A stretch of DNA of 6,714 bases. Origin: Acidobacteriota bacterium. Its GTDB lineage: Bacteria > Acidobacteriota > Blastocatellia > Pyrinomonadales > Pyrinomonadaceae. The translations under genes were made by a program, and so were the position numbers. Below are positions 1-5,661 of the stretch, piece by piece. Numbering within the stretch: position 1 is the stretch's first letter; each line of letters starts with the position of its first letter. Where the stretch lies: positions 1-6,714 of the forward strand of contig JAIVJP010000019.1 in assembly GCA_020199975.1 (NCBI GenBank), in the 5' to 3' direction. The notes beneath the pieces were generated by a model that was given only the letters and a program-made list of their open reading frames with translations, was not told where the DNA came from and searched no databases.

Positions 1-998
1 CAGAAGACTCAGTCGAAGTTGATCTAAAAACCATCGAGGTTGAGGATGGAACAGGGTTTCTGCTCTGCACGGATGGCATCACCCGTCATATCCCGGACGC
101 TGAATTGAGGCAGTTGCTGGTCACGCACGACAGTTTGCAGGCACTCTGCGATGAGTTGAAGAGCCGCTGTTATGAGCGCGGGGCGGAAGACAATCTTACC
201 GCGGTTGTCGTCCGTTGTGGCCAGCGGATTCCTTCCGACGGGCGCTCGGAAGATCTGCAGCGAACCATCTCACCAGAGACGGAAAAAGTAGCGGCCATCA
301 GCACAATGGCCGAGCCGATTGCGGCGGCAAGTATGGATGTTACCGAAGACCCGGTGGTTTCAGCTTCCCGAGACGCTTTTCCCGTCGGCAGCAACACAGA
401 GGGGGAACAGATCAGTACGCCAGAACGAAAATTGAACATTCCCGCCTTCAATTCTTACAAAGGCGGTTTGGCCAGCGCCCTGGGGCGCCTGCTCATGTTC
501 CTTGTTTTTCTTGCTGCAGTTGGCGGCGCGTTCTACGCCGGCAGGCTCTACAAGGGGCCCACACCTTTTCTGAAAGAAGAAAACGACGCGAGTGCCCAGG
601 TCTCACCCACGCCATTGGTGGCCGAAGACCCACTGTTGAAGTTCGGGCAAACCCGCCGCGAGATTGATAGGGACCCGAATGGCTGGCTTTCTACTCAGGT
701 GAACGCTGAACTAACGCGTCAGGGCGTTTCCAGTCCACTGGAATCATCGGACCCGGAGTTTCTGTACCTCTATGGCAGGGCGTCGCTGCTTGCGGGAAAC
801 AGCGAAGAGGCTGCCCGGGCTCTTGAACAGGCGATTGTGAAGTCAGACATTAACCCCTCTCCTGCAAACTCCACGATACGAAAAGAGGCGACCCTGGCCC
901 TCGCAGCTCTGGCAATAAAACTCGATAAAGAAAAGCCGCGAGCTTTGACACGTCTGGAAGAGATGTTGCCGAGGCCCGTCCCTGGTAACTCCCCTTAA
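1..998 (+). CDS. PP2C-family Ser/Thr protein phosphatase, membrane-anchored, 5' end outside window (partial)
   Basis: The frame is open from the window edge (first whole codon at base 3), giving 331 visible residues; the N-terminal part of the catalytic domain is missing. PP2C enzymes are metal-dependent phosphatases that dephosphorylate Ser/Thr-phosphorylated proteins. Two C-terminal PP2C motifs are visible: FLLCTDGITRHI at visible residues 19-30, with the metal-ligand Asp in DG at 24, and GAEDNLTAVVV at about 60-70, with the second metal-ligand Asp at 63. A polar linker follows (about 75-155), then one hydrophobic segment (about 160-180, LLMFLVFLAAVGGAFYAG) and a C-terminal part of about 150 residues. 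That tail contains a TPR-like helix pair (LYGRASLLAGNSEEAARALEQ, about 255-275) and a further Ala/Leu-rich helix. The catalytic domain should be cytoplasmic and the tail extracytoplasmic. A TTG at 105 is inside the catalytic domain and is not the start. The kinase gene follows after 131 nt on the same strand, suggesting they work as antagonists. The family call is secure; the TPR-like call is tentative. Confidence 0.9.
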   Translation, partial: EDSVEVDLKTIEVEDGTGFLLCTDGITRHIPDAELRQLLVTHDSLQALCDELKSRCYERGAEDNLTAVVVRCGQRIPSDGRSEDLQRTISPETEKVAAISTMAEPIAAASMDVTEDPVVSASRDAFPVGSNTEGEQISTPERKLNIPAFNSYKGGLASALGRLLMFLVFLAAVGGAFYAGRLYKGPTPFLKEENDASAQVSPTPLVAEDPLLKFGQTRREIDRDPNGWLSTQVNAELTRQGVSSPLESSDPEFLYLYGRASLLAGNSEEAARALEQAIVKSDINPSPANSTIRKEATLALAALAIKLDKEKPRALTRLEEMLPRPVPGNSP

Positions 999-1053
999 AC
1001 TTGACGCGCAGCGACTTCCCTCGGGCCAGCGCCCCGTTGTGTGCGTTAAGTTT
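997..1053 (+). other. Imperfect hairpin between phosphatase and kinase genes, possible terminator or attenuator
   Basis: The arms 997-1010 (AAACTTGACGCGCA) and 1040-1053 (TGTGCGTTAAGTTT) pair over 14 bp with two G-U wobbles and no unpaired base. The left arm begins in the phosphatase stop codon. The loop holds a second small hairpin, GGGC (1023-1026) with GCCC (1031-1034). The right arm runs into TTTTCTGTATT, a short, broken U-run. This could be a weak intrinsic terminator that lowers kinase expression relative to the phosphatase, or an mRNA processing or stability element. The pairing is read from the sequence; the function is inferred. Confidence 0.45.
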
Positions 1054-1094
1054 TCTGTATTGGTAAGCTGATTGAAAGCAGCGGGCGACGCATC

Positions 1095-1100
1095 TAAGGA
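1095..1100 (+). promoter_or_regulatory. Shine-Dalgarno of the upstream mini-ORF
   Basis: TAAGGA lies six bases before the ATG at 1107. This is a well-placed ribosome binding site for the seven-codon ORF, and it is too far from and out of phase with the kinase ATG at 1130 to serve that start directly. Confidence 0.4.
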
Positions 1101-1106
1101 ACGCAA

Positions 1107-1130
1107 ATGATCGGTTGGAAGGCGGGCTGA
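1107..1130 (+). CDS. Possible seven-codon upstream ORF (MIGWKAG) translationally coupled to the kinase
   Basis: An ATG at 1107 preceded by TAAGGA opens a seven-codon reading frame, MIGWKAG, ending in TGA at 1128-1130. The stop shares its last base with the kinase ATG at 1130 (TGATG), the classic arrangement for translational coupling. The peptide is too short to have a domain and would act, if at all, through its translation. Its Shine-Dalgarno, spacing and overlap are seen directly; that it is translated is an inference, and chance is a real alternative for so short an ORF. Confidence 0.35.
   Translation: MIGWKAG
1117..1122 (+). promoter_or_regulatory. Ribosome binding site fixing the kinase start
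   Basis: GGAAGG ends seven bases before the ATG at 1130 and supports that start. A TTG at 1115 in the same frame, which would add only five residues, has no site of its own because this one overlaps it. Confidence 0.6.
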
Positions 1131-2701
1131 TGGCGGAACTGAAGCTACAACAAAGCCGGCTCGATGGCCGTTACGATGTAGTGGAATGCCTGGGACGGGG
1201 CAGCTACGCCGAGATCTACGTCGCCAAGGACAACGCGGCTCCTGAGGGTGCGCCAACCCCGGTGGTCATCAAAGCGCTCAACATTTACTTGCAAGGGACG
1301 CCCGATGCAGAGTTGGAACGAACGCTGGTGGCAAACTTTCAGAACGAGGCGGTGGCCATCGATCGCGTCAGACATCCGCATATAATCAACCGTCTCGGCC
1401 ACGGTACCGCGATCGACCTGGCCGGAACAACCTTTCACTACATCGTCCTGGAATACTTGCCAGGCGGCGACATGATGGCACTTTCTCGCCATCACCCTCT
1501 GTCTATCGAGAAGACGCTCTTTTTTCTCGAGCAGGTCTGTTCCGGTCTGGCTCATGCGCACCAGTGCGGAGTGATCCATCGCGACATCAAGCCCCAGAAT
1601 TTATTGTTGACCGCCGACAGAAAAATCATCAAGATTGCAGATTTTGGCGTAGCACGCTTTGAAGCAACAGAAGGAGCGATCACCCGAGTTGGAACAAATA
1701 TCTACTCAGCTCCTGAACACAACCCTCTGGTGCAGACATCCCAACTCGACACCGGATCGCTCGTCACTACGCCAGTGAATTTAACGCCCGCAGCGGACAT
1801 CTATTCCCTGGCCAAGACCACGTATAGCTTGCTTGCTGGAGAAGCACCGCGCCGTTTTGCGCATCATTCAATCGGAGAGTTGCCGCCCACGATCAGTAAT
1901 GAATACTGGTCGGCTCCAGTTCTTCGAGTGCTTGAAAAAGCCACGCAGAGGCGCCCCGAGAATCGCTATCAGACGGTGCAGGAGTTTTGGGATGAACTGG
2001 CCGAGGCGGCTTTACCACCGACGCGGCCGCTTAACGCAGCGAACTTGAAACAGGGGTGCAAACCAAGTTCCGGACTGAGCGTCGAGCCTGAAGACATCAA
2101 TCAGGCCCCGCCGAGGGCCCGTTTCGAGCTCGCCCGAGCGCCGGAATTAGCCCGCGCCAGTCTTGAGCCCTCGAAACGTCCGCGGATCGTGGTACCAGTG
2201 AGCAGGATTCAGCAGGTGCCGGAGAGAACGGAAAGCATTGCCGCGCGCCCCGCGGCGAAGGACATTGTCGCCGGCTTTCCCAATCAGTCGCGGAGCGGAA
2301 AACCTTCGTCAGCGCAGGGTTACTCGCGTCGGCCGGCACCACGAGGTCGGCCCAGGAGATTCCTGGTGGCGCTTTTGCTTATTCTTAGCTTCTCTGGGAT
2401 GCTGCTGGCCACGCACAAATACGTCACGTCTCAATGGAACCCCTTGCGACGGATCGCCGGGCTGCCGGAAGTCTTTGTAGTCGGCCGCGAAGGTGTTACA
2501 ACCACAGACGTAAACCTCAGGGCCGGTCCGGGTTCTTCGAATCAGACCGTTGGGCTGGCTGAGATCGGCTCGCGAGTAAAGGTGTTAAGAGAAAACAACA
2601 ACTGGTACGAAGTTCAAGTCGTCACCCACGGGCGCGCCAAGAACGATCAGTTTTCGTCGGAACGCGGTTGGATAAATAAACGGTTTGTAGAGTTTGACTA
2701 G
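1130..2701 (+). CDS. Transmembrane Hanks-type Ser/Thr protein kinase with C-terminal SH3b domain
   Basis: This 523-residue kinase phosphorylates Ser/Thr on proteins, probably including itself and the neighbouring FHA protein. The N-terminal kinase domain (about 15-295) has every catalytic element: glycine loop GRGSYAEIY (22-30), Lys48 in VVIKAL, the helix-C Glu near 73, HRDIKPQN (catalytic Asp152), DFG (Asp171), an activation loop with Thr185 and Thr189, and APE (194-196). A Thr-rich stretch (about 197-220) makes the span between APE and the conserved ADIYSL longer than usual. A Pro/Arg-rich linker (about 300-410) carries a degenerate ELARA repeat. One membrane helix follows at about 411-430, preceded by basic residues (RGRPRR), which puts the kinase domain inside. 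The outside part ends in a bacterial SH3 domain (about 455-523: VNLRAGPGSSNQTVG, NNNWYEVQV, GWINKRFVEF). SH3b domains often bind cell-wall peptides, so an envelope sensor is plausible. The start at 1130 is supported by GGAAGG. The gene lies between the PP2C and FHA genes, likely in one operon. Confidence 0.95.
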   Translation: MAELKLQQSRLDGRYDVVECLGRGSYAEIYVAKDNAAPEGAPTPVVIKALNIYLQGTPDAELERTLVANFQNEAVAIDRVRHPHIINRLGHGTAIDLAGTTFHYIVLEYLPGGDMMALSRHHPLSIEKTLFFLEQVCSGLAHAHQCGVIHRDIKPQNLLLTADRKIIKIADFGVARFEATEGAITRVGTNIYSAPEHNPLVQTSQLDTGSLVTTPVNLTPAADIYSLAKTTYSLLAGEAPRRFAHHSIGELPPTISNEYWSAPVLRVLEKATQRRPENRYQTVQEFWDELAEAALPPTRPLNAANLKQGCKPSSGLSVEPEDINQAPPRARFELARAPELARASLEPSKRPRIVVPVSRIQQVPERTESIAARPAAKDIVAGFPNQSRSGKPSSAQGYSRRPAPRGRPRRFLVALLLILSFSGMLLATHKYVTSQWNPLRRIAGLPEVFVVGREGVTTTDVNLRAGPGSSNQTVGLAEIGSRVKVLRENNNWYEVQVVTHGRAKNDQFSSERGWINKRFVEFD

Positions 2702-2705
2702 CTTC

Positions 2706-2750
2706 GAGTACGCGGATCTTGCGCGCGCAACGCGCCAAGATCGCGAACTC
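2706..2750 (+). other. Strong imperfect palindrome in the kinase-FHA gap
   Basis: The paired blocks are GAGT/ACTC (2706-2709 with 2747-2750), CGC/GCG (2711-2713 with 2743-2745), GATCTTG/CAAGATC (2715-2721 with 2736-2742) and GCGCG/CGCGC (2723-2727 with 2731-2735), around a CAA loop. That makes 19 pairs interrupted by one A-A mismatch and two single-base bulges. No U-run follows, so it is not a standard intrinsic terminator. It ends only three bases before the AGGAGG of the FHA gene, so it could protect the mRNA end, mark a processing site or influence initiation. The pairing is visible; the role is inferred. Confidence 0.6.
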
Positions 2751-2753
2751 ACT

Positions 2754-2759
2754 AGGAGG
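2754..2759 (+). promoter_or_regulatory. Shine-Dalgarno of the FHA gene, long spacing to a TTG start
   Basis: AGGAGG is a full-strength site, but 12 bases separate it from the TTG at 2772, longer than usual. A TGA at 2763-2765 closes the frame upstream, and no ATG or GTG lies in frame near it, so TTG at 2772 is the best start. Confidence 0.65.
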
Positions 2760-2771
2760 AACTGAGTAAAA

Positions 2772-3629
2772 TTGGGATTGATCGAATCCATCAGAAAATG
2801 GATAGACGGCGAAAGCGGAGAGGGTCTGCTGGAAGCCGCGGACGAGCATGCGCGGCCGCGGAGAATCTGGGAGGAGTTCCTGGTTAAGATTGCCCGCGAA
2901 GTTGAGGCCGTCATGCAGCGCGAGATGTTTACTCCGCCGGGCGGTCCCACTTACATCCCGCGCGAATACATCGTCTATCTCAGTGCTGACGATGACAGAA
3001 ACTGGCAAGGCGACAAGCGTCGTGGCCTCGAGCAGGGGCTATTTCACGTGCTCTCGGAAAGAGCGAGGGAGTTAAGTGGCCAAACCCCGCTGGCTGCGAA
3101 ATCTTTTGCCGTGGAGTTGCGGGTTGACGGCACCCTCAGCAAAGGCGAGTTTCGTGTACAGGCGGTTTGGGACGAGACGGAGAGCGGGCACACTATGGTT
3201 ACGTCTCGCGTGAACTCATCCCAATCGGGAACACCGGCCTTCAATCCGGACCTTACTATCCGCGAAACCATGGAGACCGGGGAAAACGAGCAGACTATTG
3301 TCCGCCCACGGGTGATCGAACTCTATTCAATGGAGGTCTGGCGGGACGGGGTGCGGGAGTCGGTTGTGCCTATCTCAAAGCCCGAGATCACGATTGGCCG
3401 CGGATCGAGATCAATCACAGTCGACCTGCCCCTGAAAGGCGATCCGGAGGTGAGTCGCGTCCACGCAGTGCTCACGCGGGAGAACGATGGTCGCTACTGG
3501 CTAACTCCCAAAGGCCGCAATCCAACCTTAGTCGGCGGACGTGAGCTTCCCCGGGAGGATCGAACCGAGGTTCGCCCCGACGACAAAATCGCCATCTGCA
3601 ACTTCGTCCTCCGCATCCAGCCGAGGTAG
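2772..3629 (+). CDS. DUF3662 (FhaA N-terminal-like) and FHA domain protein
   Basis: This 285-residue soluble protein has no signal peptide or membrane segment. Residues 1 to about 135 resemble the DUF3662 domain found at the N-terminus of mycobacterial FhaA: the MGLIESIRKWIDG opening, an early helical part with VKIAREVEAVMQ, then PREYIVYLSADD and the FAVELRVDG and FRVQAVWD strands. The C-terminus (about 185-285) is an FHA domain, which binds phosphothreonine peptides: ITIGRGS (Arg210), VSRVHAVL (Ser228, His231) and RNPTLVGG (Asn250). The usual NG after this Asn is NP here, and the later NG is GG. The linker between them (about 160-180, LTIRETMETGENEQTIVRPR) is rich in Thr next to acidic residues and could be phosphorylated by the kinase. 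Its position directly after the kinase suggests it reads that kinase's output, as FhaA does for PknB. It starts with TTG behind AGGAGG. The FHA domain is certain; DUF3662 is recognised from pattern only. Confidence 0.88.
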   Translation: MGLIESIRKWIDGESGEGLLEAADEHARPRRIWEEFLVKIAREVEAVMQREMFTPPGGPTYIPREYIVYLSADDDRNWQGDKRRGLEQGLFHVLSERARELSGQTPLAAKSFAVELRVDGTLSKGEFRVQAVWDETESGHTMVTSRVNSSQSGTPAFNPDLTIRETMETGENEQTIVRPRVIELYSMEVWRDGVRESVVPISKPEITIGRGSRSITVDLPLKGDPEVSRVHAVLTRENDGRYWLTPKGRNPTLVGGRELPREDRTEVRPDDKIAICNFVLRIQPR

Positions 3630-3684
3630 GTACGCTGGTTACTCGGGCGGCATCAATGGCGGTTTACTGCAGGCCAGGGTACTT
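3628..3684. other. Convergent intergenic gap with weak inverted repeat
   Basis: The 82 nt between the convergent FHA and cyclase stop codons contain GTACGCTGG (3630-3638) and CCAGGGTAC (3674-3682), which pair with one mismatch across a 35-nt loop. On the plus strand TTTCCTTT follows. It may act as a poor terminator for the FHA operon. I see no convincing terminator for the opposite strand. Confidence 0.25.
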
Positions 3685-3711
3685 TCCTTTCATCGCCTTC
3701 GCTCGGTTTTC

Positions 3712-5406
3712 TTAGCTGTCCTGGTAAAACTCGATTCTGTTCTTGCCTTTGCTCTTGGCGTTATAGAGAGCGCGATCAGCCGCGGCGATTATTCCGTCGG
3801 GAGTATCGACGTCCTTAGAAAAGGTAGATCCACCAATGCTGATCGTAACGCCACCAAGGGGTTGCGACTTACCATGCGGATAAACCGTTTCCGCTACGCG
3901 CTGCCTCATTCGCTCGGCGATCACGATTGCCTCATTGGGCGGTGTCTGCGGCAAGAGAATTCCAAACTCTTCTCCGCCGTATCGGCATGCTACATCCGCG
4001 GATCGCAGAGCCACTTTCAAACAATGAGCTGTAATTTGGAGCGCCTGATCGCCTGCCTGGTGACCGTTGAGATCGTTGTAGCTCTTGAAATCGTCGACAT
4101 CGATCATCAAGAAACTCATCGGATAGTCGTAGCGCTTGGAGCGATTCACTTCTTCATTCATGCGCTCCTGCAAATAACGCCGGTTCAGCAAACCTGTTAG
4201 CGGATCCGTTATTGATATCAATTGAAATTCTTTCGCCCGCTCTTGCCACTCGGCCCGCTCCAGCGCCAGCGCCACCTGGGGGCCGATAATGTCGAGCAAA
4301 CTCAGATCGACATCATCATATTTTTCGCCGCCCGTCTTATCGGTTACGTTTAGGACCCCGATCGTGCGACCACCAATCCTGATTGGGTAGCTGATAAAGG
4401 ACTTGGTCTTGTATTGCCGTTCTGCAGGCGCAGGTTCGATACCGGCGTTTTCAATATTCTCAACTACCAGTGCCGTCCCCGTTTCCAGTACTCCTCCCGC
4501 GACTCCCTCCCCCAGCCTTATGCGGGCCCCCTCGGAAATCTGGCTATTGAGTCCTACGCTGGCTTTGAGTACCAGTTCATTTGCTCTCTCGTCGACCACC
4601 AGCAGCGAGGCGCGCTCTGCCAGCAACAGGTCTTTCGAGTTTGTCAGAATAGCCGTGTAGGTTTTTTGTGGATCTGTAGAACTGATGCGCTCGAGGAAAT
4701 TACGCAGCGACTCCGCAAGATGAGAGCGATATTCAAGCTCGTCCCGCAGCTGATCAATCTCGCGTTGCAGGTCGGCGGAAGACTTCGAAGGCACAGGCAG
4801 TGCCGGTGCTTTTAGAGCTACAGCGTTTCCAGCCGCGAGCGGTGCTGGCTCCTCCTCGTTCGCGGGCAGAGGATACGTTTCACCCTTAGTCTGGCGTGCG
4901 GCCTTCTGCAAGCGGTCAGCTAACTGATCCAGTCTGGCTGGCTCTGCAAAGATGACGTTCGAGAAAGGTTCACTGACAAGCAATTCTTTCAGATCACCAC
5001 TGCGAAGACGCTCGACCATGACCCGATAGTCAGCGCCGGTTACAAAGGCGCGTCCTCCGATGACCGCCAGAGTTCGCCCGTTGGCAATCTGGACCGGCAT
5101 GGTAAAGCATTGCAGGCCTGCATGACACTTGTAACGGGCTACGCCACCACTACTCATTGCACGCCGGTGCGCGTCCCCGCAGTAGGGATCGCAAAGACTA
5201 ACGTGGTCGGGCGAAGACTGAAGAGCACGGCAGATCGAATTATTGTTTGAAACCACAAGCGCCGGAGGCTGTCGGCCCTCTATCAGGAGGATTGACAGCC
5301 CCGCCGAGCCAGCCAGCAGGTGCTGCACCGGCGCCCAGCCGGCAGGCGCATTCTCCGGAGCTTCTTGCGCAATAGCGGGTTTCGATTTCAGAGATTTCTT
5401 AGTCAT
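3712..5406 (-). CDS. PocR-GAF-GGDEF diguanylate cyclase
   Basis: This 564-residue protein lacks membrane segments and should be a cytoplasmic sensor enzyme making cyclic di-GMP from two GTP. A PocR-type ligand-binding domain (about 25-165) comes first, with Cys59, Cys72, Cys76, Cys94 and Cys100 in SLCDPYCGDAHR and YKCHAGLQCF. After a Pro/Ala linker comes a coiled coil (about 209-241, LQREIDQLRDELEYR), then a GAF domain (about 242-387, ERASLLVVDE, LGEGVAGGVLETG, GVLNVTDK). The GGDEF domain (about 398-564) starts with DPLTGLLNRR and has MIDVDDFKSYND (metal Asp436) and an intact active-site GGEEF (477-481). The RSAD motif (468-471), five residues before it, is the feedback-inhibition I-site. There is no EAL or HD-GYP domain. 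The ATG at 5406 is chosen because a promoter lies inside the 61-codon upstream extension of the frame; its Shine-Dalgarno is poor. It converges on the FHA gene. GGDEF and GAF are certain and PocR is very likely. Confidence 0.93.
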   Translation of the reverse strand: MTKKSLKSKPAIAQEAPENAPAGWAPVQHLLAGSAGLSILLIEGRQPPALVVSNNNSICRALQSSPDHVSLCDPYCGDAHRRAMSSGGVARYKCHAGLQCFTMPVQIANGRTLAVIGGRAFVTGADYRVMVERLRSGDLKELLVSEPFSNVIFAEPARLDQLADRLQKAARQTKGETYPLPANEEEPAPLAAGNAVALKAPALPVPSKSSADLQREIDQLRDELEYRSHLAESLRNFLERISSTDPQKTYTAILTNSKDLLLAERASLLVVDERANELVLKASVGLNSQISEGARIRLGEGVAGGVLETGTALVVENIENAGIEPAPAERQYKTKSFISYPIRIGGRTIGVLNVTDKTGGEKYDDVDLSLLDIIGPQVALALERAEWQERAKEFQLISITDPLTGLLNRRYLQERMNEEVNRSKRYDYPMSFLMIDVDDFKSYNDLNGHQAGDQALQITAHCLKVALRSADVACRYGGEEFGILLPQTPPNEAIVIAERMRQRVAETVYPHGKSQPLGGVTISIGGSTFSKDVDTPDGIIAAADRALYNAKSKGKNRIEFYQDS

Positions 5407-5510
5407 CGGGAGTAGTTCGTCAGTTTGATTGGCGCCGGGAGAGCGACAACAAACATCCAACCTGTTAGCAATGGGTTCTGAGCGGAGGGTTCTGGGTCTT
5501 CGCAGACGTG

Positions 5511-5539
5511 AGTATAGATTTCCACTCCACGCCAGACAA
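5511..5539 (-). promoter_or_regulatory. Sigma-70-type promoter for the diguanylate cyclase gene
   Basis: Read on the minus strand, TTGTCT (5539-5534) and TATACT (5516-5511) are separated by exactly 17 bases. The -10 box matches TATAAT at five of six positions and the -35 box matches TTGACA at four of six. Transcription would begin near 5504, leaving a leader of about 98 nt before the ATG at 5406. The match is seen in the sequence; activity is inferred. Confidence 0.55.
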
Positions 5540-5613
5540 GCGTCGGCAATGACTTCAGCTGCTGCCCCTCCTGTCGCAGCTATGCCCATGCGGAAGACGA
5601 AACTTACTCTTTG

Positions 5614-5630
5614 CCTATATGACTAATAGG
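5614..5630. other. Short AT-rich inverted repeat upstream of the cyclase promoter
   Basis: CCTAT (5614-5618) and ATAGG (5626-5630) form a perfect five-base dyad with a seven-base spacer. It lies between the transporter stop and the cyclase promoter. It could be a small operator, but dyads this short are common by chance. No T-run follows on the minus strand, so it is not a good terminator for the transporter gene. Confidence 0.2.
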
Positions 5631-5661
5631 AACGAGACTCCACGACGTAATTTTGTGAGAA

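Noticed and set aside
105..107. TTG as the start of a 297-residue protein
   Set aside because: The frame is open to the window edge and the upstream codons encode the conserved PP2C motif FLLCTDG, so the gene begins outside the window.
1001..1029. TTGACG at 1001 as a -35 box for a kinase promoter
   Set aside because: At 17-base spacing the matching hexamer is GC-rich with no resemblance to TATAAT, and the bases form an arm of the hairpin. TTGTGT at 1037 also lacks a good -10 at proper spacing.
1115..1117. TTG as the kinase start
   Set aside because: It adds only five residues and overlaps the GGAAGG that is well spaced for the ATG at 1130.
843..1579. Minus-strand reading frames opposite the phosphatase tail and kinase N-terminus
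   Set aside because: They are antisense to conserved protein-coding sequence and their translations show no recognisable motif.
2585..3008. Two overlapping minus-strand reading frames across the kinase-FHA junction
   Set aside because: They are shadows of the SH3b and DUF3662 coding regions; the plus-strand genes explain the sequence.
3541..4200. Plus-strand 219-codon reading frame
   Set aside because: It overlaps the end of the FHA gene and runs antisense through the conserved GGDEF domain; no domain or ribosome binding site is seen.
5429..5626. Small plus-strand frame (65 codons) in the cyclase leader
   Set aside because: It has no clear ribosome binding site or domain and overlaps the minus-strand promoter region.
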